From the NCBI RefSeq assembly GCF_947172395.1, contig NC_069092.1:8973418-9037417 (forward strand): a stretch of 64,000 bases of DNA. Reading direction: 5' to 3'. Each line of letters starts with the position of its first letter. Position 1 is the stretch's first letter. A program made the translations under genes and the position numbers. Origin of the DNA: Bicyclus anynana (Eukaryota > Arthropoda > Insecta > Lepidoptera > Nymphalidae). Positions 32,321 through 45,800 of the stretch are shown in pieces. The notes under the pieces were generated by a model, which ran no database searches, was not told the DNA's origin, and saw only the letters and a program-made list of their open reading frames with translations.

Positions 32321-35300
32321 GTTAGTACTAATTACTTATTTTATTAAAAAAATAGACTAGCGAAAGTGTCACTATACAATTGTAAATGGTACCAACAGCT
32401 TTTAAAACACTTTATTAACAAATTAGCGGATGCCTGCGATTTCATTTGCGTGGATTTCAGTTTTTCACAAATCCCACGGGAACCTTGATATTCCCGGGAT
32501 AAAAAGTTATATATGTTAATTAATATATTATAGTGTTTTGTATATTTAATGTAGAACAAGTTAATTAAATTTTAGTAATTAAAAAAAAAAAAAAAAAAAA
32601 ATATATGTTAGATATGTTAATCAAGAGTAAAATCTTTCCATTCCTAATTTCAGCCAAATCGCTTTAGTAGTAGCGGCGTTAAAGAGTAACAAACATCCCT
32701 TTCGCGTTTAAAATATTAGTAAAATATGCTACATACATCACAATTTTCATTTTTACTCATCAATATCTACTTCCAGTGTAATCACGATCGTTTTCTGCAA
32801 TTTGCATAAACCACGTCTCGATTCCGAATAAACTCAGTACATAAAGAGGTTGTAGGATGAACGTCTCATCGATATTCTACTAACACGTCATCGAATTTTT
32901 TTTATAAACTTTATTTACCCATACAGCAATTAAAATGCGTAAACGTCGGGTAACATACGAGTATACACGTCCAATAATTGAAGAAAAACATAATCCCTGT
33001 TGAAATTTTTAACTACATTGCGTTTTATATTCGATAGCAACTTAGAGTATACCTTTGTATAAAAAGACATGTATAGCTCACACATAAACTCGACATTCGA
33101 CAGATCTGTTGTTGACACTAATCTCTATTGTTTATGGTGGAATACGCCATTTTTATTGTCTTTAGTTATATAAGGCATGAAAGCTTACTGTTTTACGTAA
33201 AAATAGCCAAGTACTAGCCTATATTGTTATAACTTATTATATATATGTTATTATCAAAAGGTATTTATGTATAGGTGATCTTTATAACAAACAGGTGGCG
33301 TGGCTACGTGTGGACACGCAGACGATCCTGACGATAGCCACGCACGTAATCACCAAGAACCATCGCATCGCCGTGAACCACAGCGACAGACGCATCTGGT
33401 TCCTACACATACACGACGTGCGACAGTCGGACCGCGGTTGGTATATGTGCCAACTCAACACAGACCCCATGAAGAGCCAAACAGCGTACCTTGACGTTGT
33501 AGGTAAGTGTCTCTAACAATAAAGAATAAATGGACCACTTGATCACTAAGAACCATCGCATCGCCATGAACCACAGCGACTAATGCATCTGGTTCCGATA
33601 CATACACGCCGTGCGACAGACGGACCGCGGTTGGAACATGTGCCAACTCAACACAGACCCCATGAAGAGATGAAGAGTGAAACAGCGTACAACAAAGCAA
33701 CTTGTCGTTGTCGGTAAGTGTCTCTAGCAATAAAGGCTAAATGGACCACTTGATCACTAAGAACCATCGCGTATTTTACAACAGCAACAAGGTCATTTAG
33801 TTCCGGCACATGTTATTGACATATTAGGGTAGTCGGACCAGATTAAGTTAGTGCTTTCCTAGAAACGGGGGTGTCTCATTTCTTAGAAGAAAGAAAAGGA
33901 AAGCTCATAGTCCGACACAGGACTCGAACCTCGTGATCCGAAGTCACTCAGTCTAACCAAGCACAGTCAAGGTTTTTTTAGCGAGTCACAAATAAAAAAA
34001 AATTTAATCAGTGTTTTGAGCGCAAAGTTACTTTACCCCTTAAAATCGTTCTCGTAAATTAATTAGTAAAAAAGTGTAACCAAATTGTGTTAATTGTATT
34101 TAAGTTTTAATGGATTTATTTCTCATGTTAGCAAGCATAATTTGTTTAGCTCCAAAGCTTAAGACTCCGCGATGCGGTTTTATGAAACTTTAAATTGAAA
34201 TTATGCGCGCCACGAGCGGAAAATAACAAAAGTTAAATGCCGAAATAACCTAGTGTTGACTTTTATGGCGATAAGTTTAAGACAGCTATGTGAAAAATAA
34301 TAACAACAAAAGTCCGAGAGTTAAATGGAATTAAGAAAGGCTAACAATAATACTTTAAGCCGTTTAATCATTTTATAACTTTTAAATTCCTAAACATTTT
34401 CTTATTGTATTTGAATTACAGCAACTTTGTTTTTGATAATAACGCTATTAAGAACTCATCTGCTACTATAGTGATGATGTAGTATATTGTAATATGTCAA
34501 TGGGATTTTATAGTGCTGACAAATGTGAATTCGCGCTGCAAATCCCAGTGTTGGTCGACCTTCCATTAGGTGCATAATCCAGCGGGTTATAGGAAGCGTT
34601 GGGCGGAGGCGGCTCTAAGCCGTGTTTTTTTAGAAGTCCTTCGAAAAGGCCTATGACCAGCAGTGAACGTATCATTATCATCATCATCATATCAGCCGAT
34701 GGACGTCCACTGCAGGACATAGGCCTTTTGTAGGGACTTTAAAATATCACGATCCTGAGCCGAATGCATCCAGCGAATACCTGCGACTCGCTTGATGTCG
34801 TCAGTCCACCTGATGGGGGGTCGACTAAAACACTGCGCTTTCTAGTGTACTAGTGGATGTATAACGGCTGAGAATGATAAAATATGATAATAAACACTCA
34901 ACGTAAAGATTATGTTGTTACATAATATGCTATGTATTGTTCAGTATCGTTCTACTAGTTTGAAAAATAATCATTATACTTTTTTCAGATGTGATTACAA
35001 TATGAAAATTTAAATATTTAAATATTTTTTGGCAATATCCTCTAACAAACGGAGCGTTTGACAAAAATATTATTAGTTAACAATTTGATTGCCGTTTAGT
35101 ACATTAAGTAACATTGTGACGTCACAAAATGGACGACCGCGTTTTTGACTTTTGGAAAATTGGAAAATACATGTTTTTTAAATTAATTTTTATAAGAAAT
35201 CTTTAACTTAATAATTAATATCGATATATCTCGGACCCATATTCCATGTACTACATAAAGTTAATATTGTTTATTGATATGAGTCAACTACCTTATTACA

Positions 35301-38300
35301 AATATTGATCATTTAAACCATTTTCATGTTATAATTTCTTATTTTTCAACTAATGACCATTATAGCGTGCTGTAGACTCAACGGTACCTAATGACTCGTA
35401 ATTGCAACAATAACGGTCCCAGCTGTGATAATCGCGAACGTAACAAAACGGTATTCGAATTTCTGTGTATGATATCGTGTGCAACATTTGGTTTTACACA
35501 ATAGAACAATAATTGCGCTTCCATTTATCTAATTAAATAATGTGAAAATAATTACAGTTTTGCGGTTATTTGGAATTAATTATATGTACACAAGTCGTGT
35601 TGTGTATTTTTTGTTTAAGACCATCAGAGTCATTAGTATCATAACAGTCGATGGGATTGCGGAACCTCTTTTAAGTACTAGTCTTTTTTGCCGTCTGCAA
35701 CCAGCGGCTCTCCGTTACCCCATAAACCCCGATTACATTACAATCCCACTTGGTGGACCAACACCAAGTGGGATTGTAATGGAGTAATTGCTATTCTAGC
35801 AACTTGGGACAGGCACGTTCGAAGATCCATCGGACGTTGGGGTCCCGCATATCTTTAAATCGTTATCCACCCATATTCGGCTTACTGCTGATTCTCCTCT
35901 CAGAATGAGAGGGGTTAAGCCAATAGTCCACTACGCTGGCCCAATGCGGATTGGTAGACTTCACACATGCAGAGTCCTGGGTTCGAACCCTGGGTCAGGA
36001 TATAAGATAGGTGAGATTGTCTTCTTGGAAATATTAAACTGAAATTCATAGCCTGTAAATGAGAAGTTGGTGGTGTTACGCCTTCGTGTTTCGGAGAACA
36101 CATTATTATTCATTATATAAAGTCGTCAATGAATTTACATTATCGCCCTAACCCCGCCAATCTGCGTTACAGCAGCGTGATGAATCTAAGCTACATAGAA
36201 GAAGAAGAAGAAGAAGAAATATACTTTATTGTACATTAAAAACAAAAATAAACAATAACTTATAATAACACTTAGAAACCAATGTACAAATGGCGGTCTT
36301 ATCGCTAAAGAGCGATCTCTTCCAGACAACCACTGTGGAAGAGAAAAAAAAAACGTAAGCACCGATTCGGGTATAGCTACATATCCCCTTTTCCTACAAG
36401 GAAGAAGGTCTGGCCCTGTAGTAAGCCATTAAAATAGGGTGATAATGATTGTTCAAAATGTACTAATATTTATTTTCCACTACCCAGTGCCACCGGATAT
36501 TCTAGACTACCCCACAAGTAGCGACCAGGTGGCTCGAGAAGGTGCCAACGTCACCCTCCGCTGCGCAGCGCATGGGGTCCCCACTCCAGCTGTGGTCTGG
36601 CGGAAAGAGGCTGGAGACCTTCTGCCAACCTTAAACTTTACAGACAATCACAGTAAGTAAACTTCATAACAGTCACGTCCTGAGTCACACGGCATTTAGA
36701 AAAAAAAAAACATTTTTGCCACAAAAAAAAGGAAAATCATACCACACCTAACTTCTTAACACTATTGCAGTAGCTGATTCCCAGACCATTAGGCAAGTCA
36801 AAAACTAAAAGTAGTCTGAGCATCAGAACACCACTATGTCATATTTGCCACAACCTTGAAAAAGGATCCAGCTCAGCATTGTGCTGCATGTCAAATTCAT
36901 CAATTCATATTCGGTTCACTGCTGAGCTCGATTCTCCTCTCAAAATGAGAGGGGATAGGCCAATTAGTCCACCACGCTGGCCCAATGCGGAGTGGCAGAC
37001 TTCACACACGCAAAAATAACCGTTGACCGTTCACCGTTTGAGACACATGCTATTTAATTTCTTGAAATGCACATAGCACATAATGCTGCATGTACCAAGC
37101 ATATATTGGACATACACATACAGCTCTGATTTTCAGCTGATTACTTTGAACCAGATGACACTACGGAAATTCGTGGTGGCGTGGTGTCACAATGCGAAAA
37201 GTCATTCATCACGAAATCTCGAAAACCACTTGACACGTACAAAGATGAAATTTTGCAGGGAGCTAGCCTATAGTTAGTAGGCATCCACTAAGAACGTATA
37301 TCATGATAGGGCCGGATTACAGAGGTTTAAGTGCGGACGAAGTCGCGGGCGTCCGCTAGGATGCTTAAAGTGATAAATTTGAATAAAAACCATTTTCGTA
37401 GCTATAATTAAATCCATCATACATAACTTTACAGTCCAGCGCGGAAATGCAGCCAGTATTCTTGCCACCATTCCACGTGGGCATGATTTGTATAGTTATT
37501 AGGTTAAGTTAGCTTAAGTTCCTTATTGTATTCTTTCTCAATAAAAAAAAACTTTACATTAGAAGTGCCAAATCTTGCAATGTAATACCAGCTAGCATGT
37601 GTTATTACACTTATCTACCGTTTTATGAAATGAAAACGGGTAAAACCGAACGAAACATCGACTTCAAAGCATGCAACATGCAAACCACAAAGACCCTACC
37701 ACTTTCAATCTACCAGTAAAGGCTTACCCACACCAATGCGACCACAGAAACGTACTCCCTTAGAACTAGAACTACACATGCCAACATTTCCACGCTGTCT
37801 GATTTATCATAATACATCTTCTGTTACAATGTTTAAGACAACTTTTCTTTGCTTTTCTCTTAGTACGTTTAGATAGATTTTGACATTAACTTGCCTATTT
37901 TTTCTTTATTCCATACTAAACTTACAATCTACGAATATATCGAGTAGGTAATAGTATACATTATAAGTAGCACAAATACAGATACAATACAGTGTATAAT
38001 AACATAATATTATAGGTTTATAGTATACTTTATCCTTATGTTCCTGTGAACATAATCTAGGGCTGATGTGCGGGTGAGACCGGGGGGCACAGCTAGTCAA
38101 ATAACTCTACGTAGGTTTCATTATTTACGATACGGGTATACTCAGTGGTGTTTACAAAGTTTTTAACTAGGGTAAGTACGATTTGTACGATTAGGAAAAT
38201 ACCTTCTTCAGTAAGAGTTCGTAATGAATCCTCATGATAGTTAATGCAGTTTTGTTACTAGAACAAGTGTTTTTTGTCTTTGTCTCAAGTTGCTTGATCA

Positions 38301-41300
38301 ATCCCACCTTTAATTTTTAAAAATATTTTTAATTTATCATCCTAGCAAAAGATAACCTTTGATTATTAATATTGATTGATACACTAGCTGACGCCGTGCG
38401 GTCTTACCCGCGTGGTTCCCGTTCCTGTAGAAATATGGAGATAATATATAACTTAAAGCCTTCCTCGATAAGTGCGCTATCTAACACTGAAAAAGCTTTT
38501 TAAATATAACCAGTAGTTTCCGAGATTAGCGCGTTCAACCAAAACAAACAAAGTCTTCAGCTTTACAATATAAGTACAGATATTTATATATTATCGAATA
38601 ATATAACACTACTTTAAAAGTTAAGGATGGAATATTCTATCATTAAACTAATCACAACGTTACGAATATTAGCTAACCGTCGTTATTGATGAAACATAAA
38701 CATTTAAAACACTATAAAGTTATTATAATCATTGCTCAAACGCCGCCTAATTGCGTCGCCTTTTACAATAACAATAAAATAATAACCAAGGTGGGAAAAC
38801 ACCAAGACCGCACAACAATAATATGGAATTATAATTCCTCGGACGGAAAGTGTGATTCCTGATAAAGATAATTTGCGCAATAAAACTGGAAACGGGATTT
38901 GTATAATGCCCCGCTCGCCGTGAATGTGATTACGCACGTCATTAAAAACTTAATTTCAGGTTGGAAGTAAATACATTTACATCGTTATTGTTGTTTAATC
39001 GAGAACATTTCACGATCAAAAGTTATTGTATTTATATTGTACTAGCGGACGCCTGTGACTTCGTCCGCGTGGAATTTAGTTTTTCACAAATCCCTCGGAA
39101 ACCATGGATTTTTCTGAGATAAAAAATAGCCTATGTGTTATCCAGAGTAAAATCCATTTCCATTCCAAATTTCAGCCAAATCGCTTCATTCGTTAAAGAG
39201 TAACAAACATCCATACAAACTTTCGCCTTTATAATATTAGTAGGATTTAATTAAAATATTTTTTACATTGTCATTATTACATACGATACATGTGAAAATA
39301 CCTGGATGAACACAAAGATATTTTTGTAAAAAGCACAGCTAAAACGTGACACAATGTCGGAATATGCCCGACTACTTTCGAGCCCATACGGGACCCTTTA
39401 GTCATAAGATGTTTCTTGAAACGCGTTGCAAGAACCAGGTCATGTTTTTCATGATAACGTGATTAACATTCACGATTTGGCTAGGAGGCTTCGGCCGTGA
39501 CTAGTTACCACCCTACCGACAAAGACGTCGTGTAGAAACCGAAAATGGGTGTGGATTTTCAACCTCCTCCTAACAAGTTAGCCCGCTTCCATCTTAGACT
39601 GCATCACTTACCATCAGGTGAGACTGTAGTCAAGGGCTAACTAATAAATAATAAAAATAAAAAAATCGATAGTTTAAATTCTAAAATAGCAAATTATTGC
39701 ATAACTATAGACAAGAATAGCTTATTCTGTAATTTGATTTTCTGCAATTTTTCATGATGATAAAGACTTATTATGTTGCAGTACAATATTACCCTATACC
39801 TTACTCTGTGGACGGGTATCATACATAACCTCCCTAAGACTGTGGCGATGGGGGATACCCTAAGATCCCAGTATAAATAAGCCAACGTTCAAACAGGACG
39901 TACGTTCAGATAGAGTATAGTATAAAATGACAGTTTGTTTCTATAGATTCGTCTGTGAACGGCGCAGTGCTGCCCCTGGTGAAGGTGTCCAGGCTACACA
40001 TGGGGGCGTACCTCTGCATCGCCAGCAACGGGGTGCCGCCGTCCGTCAGCAAACGAGTCATGCTCGTTGTACACTGTAAGTAAAGATTGCTTATATATGC
40101 TAATACTAGCTGCGCCCCGCGATGTTACTCGCAAAAAATAAGTATATACGTACGTAAAAAGTAGCCTATGTCTTAATCCAGGTTGTAATCTATCATCATT
40201 CCAAAAGTCGCGGCGTGAAAGAGTAACAAACAACCCTAACAATATTTTTTTGCAAATATCGGGAAACAATGGTTTTTTTTTTCGGGACAAAGAGTAACCT
40301 ATCTGTTAATCCAGGGTATTATCTATTTTCATTTTAAATTTCAGCCAAATCGGTTCAGTAGATGCGACGTTATAAAGAGTAATAAACATCCAAACAAACA
40401 TCAATACAAACTTTCGCGTTTATAATATTAGTAGGATTATAAAGATGTACAGTTTGTGGTGTCTATAATGGGTAATCTCTGGATCTACGGATACAATTTT
40501 GCAAGTTCTTTTACCAATAAAAAGCTACGTTGTTTGTGGATGTCATTGTTTATTACCATATTCTCACGGGAAAGGAAACTAACACGTAGTGATTAAAGTT
40601 GAGAAAGGTAGGCTTAGATTATTGGGCATGCAGAGCGGGACAAAAGAGATTTAATGACAAAAGGGAATTAAACGCGAGAAATGTTGGAAGGGGAAAGCCA
40701 AGTTGAATGTTCTTCTACCATATCCAGGACATTTTCATTAAAGGCTTATATGAAAAGAATGATAAGAATGGAAGAAGAAACTTATGCAAGGATCCTAGCA
40801 AATAATAGGACGTGGTCTCTGCCTACCCTTACTGGAATGAGGCGTGTTGGTAATGTGCTTAAAATAATAAATAAACGACTCAACTCATGTGAAGTAGGGA
40901 ATCCGATTTTTCAATAAAAGTACATAATTGTTATAAGTATTTTCAATAAATGGCGTGAAAATTATCTGTCATGTCACATCAAGCCGCGTAAGCGTGAACT
41001 CATCAACGCGGGTATTGTTCCCAGAATGTAAATTTTAAGTTTAATTTATTAATTTTAAATCATGAATCACCGATGTCCGCTAGACATCGGTGACTCATAT
41101 TATTCACATAACCCGCACTAAAAGTAGCGGGGCATATTTCGAAAAACTCTTTAAGTTGAGTCGTGTACACGTTTTGGTATACGGTTTTAAGACCTGTCAT
41201 GCTGTATGGATCAGCAGCTGACTGCGCTGTGCAGCTTTAATTTCATTTAATTTAATTTCGTAATGTTGGGCGTTAAAAGAGACGGATAATAGAATAATAC

Positions 41301-42809
41301 ATGTGAACGAAATGCGTATTGCGTATGTTGAAATGGATGTGGTGTGTTTAGAATGGATAAATATGGAATGAGAAGGTATATAAGAGGCAGTCTGAAGGTG
41401 GCGCCAGTGACAGAAAAAATGAGGAGCAAAAGGCTATAGCTTGGTATGAACATGTATTACGGATTGATGAAAGTATATCAGATACCAGGAGAATGTTGAA
41501 TTTGAAAGTGGAAGGACGCAAGAGAAGAGGAAGACCACAGAAGGTTGGACTGTGTGAGAGGAGAGAGGTGTCTAAAGAAAGAGGATGCTGAGCTGACGAG
41601 TAATAGAAACGAATGGAGGAGATTCACATATTTTGCCGACGCCACTTAAGTGGGATAAGGGACAGGAGATGATAAATAATGACACAAGTTTTAATCCTTT
41701 AGTTGGCTAATTCTTAATAAAGAAACAAACAACAAATCTGACTTTTAGGTACTAAAGTCTATAAAACAACAATAAAAGAAAGCATTGCTCAACTATGTTG
41801 TGAATTATATAGGATACAGTACACGATGCTCGTATTAAACTTGTATTCTTATTTATGTCACCATTTATTTATTCTAGAGAGACGTCCGTCATTGCTTTCA
41901 GTATAGGAAAACTTAAATTAGGCACCAGTGACCAAATTAATGATTTAATTATTACTAAGAGATATTTTAGTAGTACAAGATCTAATGAAATACCTATTTA
42001 CTGATGTAATAGAATAATTGAAAGATTCAATTTCAAATACACACGTAATTCTACAAATTACGATTCTTTGAAGCAATTTCCTTGATATATTACGTCCATG
42101 TTATAGGTCCAGTTCACAACTTGAATAACCTATTTAGTAATTGACTAGCTACGTGTTTATCTGCAAATAATTTAGCTAGCTTCTAGTTTATTTTTATAGC
42201 CTTTGGAAGTTATTTTTAGTCTTGCAGTTTTGGATAATTGTGTTTATTTTTTTCAGTCTAAAGATTAAAAAAAAGAAACCTTATATAAAGAAGTTTATTT
42301 TAAGGATATTTACTGTAAGAATGTGAATATTTTAAAGTTCGGCGAAAACACGGCAGTCGATATTCATTCTTCATTGTAAGCTCGACATCTCATCAGAGCA
42401 TTATGAGCAAAATATGAATCAAGTTCGTGCTTCGCTTACAGTAAAGCATGCCATTACCAGTCTCGTCTCTTGACGTTAAAATACGTACAAGTATTTTTTT
42501 AATTTTTATGACTTCTTTTTTACATTTCTCTCGATTTTTGGCCTGTTTAATGTCGTATTTTTGCAATGGTAATTAAAATAAGTTTTCCGATGTAACGATT
42601 TATAATATTTCTTTTAAAAAATATTTTTGTTCGGAACCTTCGCTGCTTACTCGCACTTGGACAGATAAAACAACTTATGCGATTATAATTATTTATTTAT
42701 TTTATTTTCGCTGGATGCAGGTGGCTCAATATCGTGATGTTTGGAAGTCCCTACAAAAAGCCTATGTCCTGCAGTGGACGTCCATCGGCTGATGTGATGA
42801 TGATGATGG

Positions 42810-42840
<31 letters not shown>

Positions 42841-45800
42841 GATTTATTTTATTTATGCAGCACTTACACAATTTTTTTTTCTTCAATACACAAAAACAAA
42901 ATTGGATTACTTTATTTATTCTTTTATTTTTTATAAAAAATGAAAGAAAAAATAAATAAAAACAAATAAAAAATGTCTTTACGTTGAGCTAGAATCGAAC
43001 TCTGGTTTAATAAGTTTTGCTTTGCTTGCCCTAATTTCACGTCGCTTGTCGACCACAGTTGAGTCGATATGATAATGTCGAAATGTGTTACGTTGATGCA
43101 CGGCTTGGATGTAAGGTTTATTTTCGTTACGGAATTTCTTGATTCGGTCGCTGCGCTCAAAGCCCGCGATAAAAGCTATGCAGTAGCTTAAAAACAAGAA
43201 ACGCAGAATATTAAAGCATTGTAGAAAGCTTCTTATAGCTTGTTGAGCTTGAGCGTATTTTCCCACAGCAACACTATTAACTGACATTCTTATAGGACAT
43301 TGATGGACGGGCAGAAATCACTTCACGGTACATTTATCTTGCGAGGTTAAAGAGGAATCACATTAGCTCTACTTCTATCTATGTCATATCATAATTCATA
43401 ATATTATTGGGTATTTTACTCTTACTTGTACTATTATTGTATAGTATTTGATATTATATTAAACTGTCCTTAGTTTTAAAGACGAAAATTTCTTAGAAAA
43501 GAAAGCTTAGTATAATTTAATAGCACCACCCAAGACTCGAACCCAGGCCCTCGGGATCCGTAACCACGTAGGCTAACCGTTGGACGACCAAGGCAGTAGG
43601 GAGAGTTAGAGGTATGTGGTCGATTTAAATTGGTAACAGTTTCAAGTTACCTTGCTACTATTATTACTATTGTGTCTTCTTTTTTACAAACAAGTGGAAT
43701 TGGAATAAAGTCTAACTTGTCGTAAAATCAAAATATAACTCATATCTAATAGAGTCATCAGATCATCAGATGCAGATAGAGCAGTGATAGCCCAGTGGAT
43801 ACGACCTCTGTCTCCGATTCTGGAGGGTGTGGGTTCGAATCCGGTCTGGGGCATGCACCTCCAACTTTTCAGTTGTGTGCATTTTAAGAAATTAAATATC
43901 ACGTGTCTGAAACGGTGAAGGCAAACATTGTGAGGAAACCTGCATATCAGAGAAATATCTTAATTGTCTGCGTGTGTGAAGTCTGCCAATCCGCATTGGG
44001 CCAGCGTGGCCTGACCCCTCTCATTCGTAGAGGAGACTCTAGCTCAAAAGTGAGCCGAATATGGGTTAAAGATAAAGATAAAGACGATTGATCATCAGAC
44101 ATCATCCGTACGTCTATTTAACTGAAACCTAATAACAAATATTAATTACAAAGTACATTTTAAACTGAACTATTATTATTCGTAATTAAAGCAGCCATAA
44201 CAACTGTAGCCAAGTTATTATCTATGCTAAAAGGAAAGTAAATAGCCTATTAAAATCATACCGTAGGGCAAAGGCCTCTACACTAACAAGAGGGATCAAC
44301 TTCAAGCACCCCATTCCGTTGCGAATTGGCGAATGAATTCTATTTCTGAAAGTCTTTGTGGCTTTCTCTCAATAAAATGAGTTAGGTATGCAGACAAAAT
44401 AAAGGTGAATCAGAATTTTGAACTAAAACATTTTTTTGTAAGTACTATCTAATTAAAAGACTAATTTCTCCAAACAGACGGATGAAAATACGTTTTTGAA
44501 TGGTTTTATTTTCTTTATCGCTTGTAACAGCTAGGATATTAATTAATTTAATTTACTATTGTTACAAGTGTTTTACAATTAGGTAAAATTATTTTTAAGT
44601 TTTATCTTTTAGTAATAATTTTTGAAATTCTATTTTTCACAAATTCTGCAGGAACCATAGATTTTTAGGACAAAAGTAGCCCGCATTGCTTAACAACCTC
44701 CCAACCAAGGGTCCTGGTGCAAATAAAAAATGGGGTCCCTCTACTATCCTAACTGCCCTCTACTAGCCTCAATAGCTCAACGGTAAGAGCGGTTGGACTC
44801 ATCATCGAGGGGTGATGGTTCAATCATCACCCCGTTGGTCTATTGTCGTACCTATTCCTAGCACAGTCTTTCTCGACTAGTTGGAGGGGAATGGGAATAT
44901 TGGTCATATTATAAAAAATATAGCAAATATTCTTTAAAAAAAAAACTGGTTAGGGTGTTTTAAAAATATTAAATATACAGAATCATCATCATCGCCATCA
45001 TCATAAGAATACATATACAATACATGTAAACATATATACATATTATTTTTTTTAAATTTTAACTACTACTTTAGCTCTTTTGGTGTGGCAGGTAATAATA
45101 ATAATATTTAAACAGTAACGACAGAAATTAAAATTAATAATTGATGTAGGTATTAGGCAATAAAAATCCCGTAAGTTTGGGCACTGCTGCGCCTAACCCT
45201 GGGTAGCTACTCCACTGCTCCACTTATCTACCAGAAAACCTCTCAATTAAATCGGTTCGGCCGTCGTGTAATCCTCAAGCACTTAAGACACAAACTTATT
45301 GTGAAATTACACAGAAACACTCAAATTTTATTTATATGTATCGGTGTAGATAAATACCAACGTGCACCGCCTCCCTTTGTGACGTTTGCGAGCGTTATAA
45401 TCTGGTTGACATTTACGTCCAAAGAATTCCATATAAGGAATACTAACCCTTTGAGGTGAGCCTTTTCAGGTACCGGGTGGCTCTATTGAGCTGTTACTCT
45501 AACTGTTAAATGTAAAACAGTCTAATCTTAAACTTTGTTCACAGTTCCACCGATAATGACGATACAGAACCAACTGGTGGGAGCAATGGAAGGCGACACG
45601 GTTCACCTCGACTGCCATTCGGAAGCCTTCCCTAGATCTATAAACTATTGGACAATAAATGGCCAAATCATATCACAGAGTGAGTATTGTTTATGTTATT
45701 ATAGATTGATCCTACGACCGGACACCAAAAACAAAGCAATTGTTTTTTGTCCGATATTTTTTTTGTAATTATACTTAGATTTGTTATTGGTGGGTGTCAC

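Noticed and set aside
33455..33730. 91-codon minus-strand frame
   Set aside because: It is the antisense shadow of DIP exon b and its decayed copies.
39994..40290. 98-codon minus-strand frame
   Set aside because: It is antisense to DIP exon d and continues into a Helitron.
42689..42886. Poly-histidine open frame on the minus strand
   Set aside because: It is only the translation of the (CAT)n microsatellite at the end of a LINE fragment.
42979..43287. Host retrogene of a nuclear small membrane protein
   Set aside because: The central sequence recurs at 12626-12790 as a dispersed repeat, so host origin is not supported. It was kept as a low-confidence frame and a finding.
43800..43860. Possible tRNA gene at the head of SINE A
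   Set aside because: The same head recurs in many copies with the same non-tRNA body; no closed cloverleaf.
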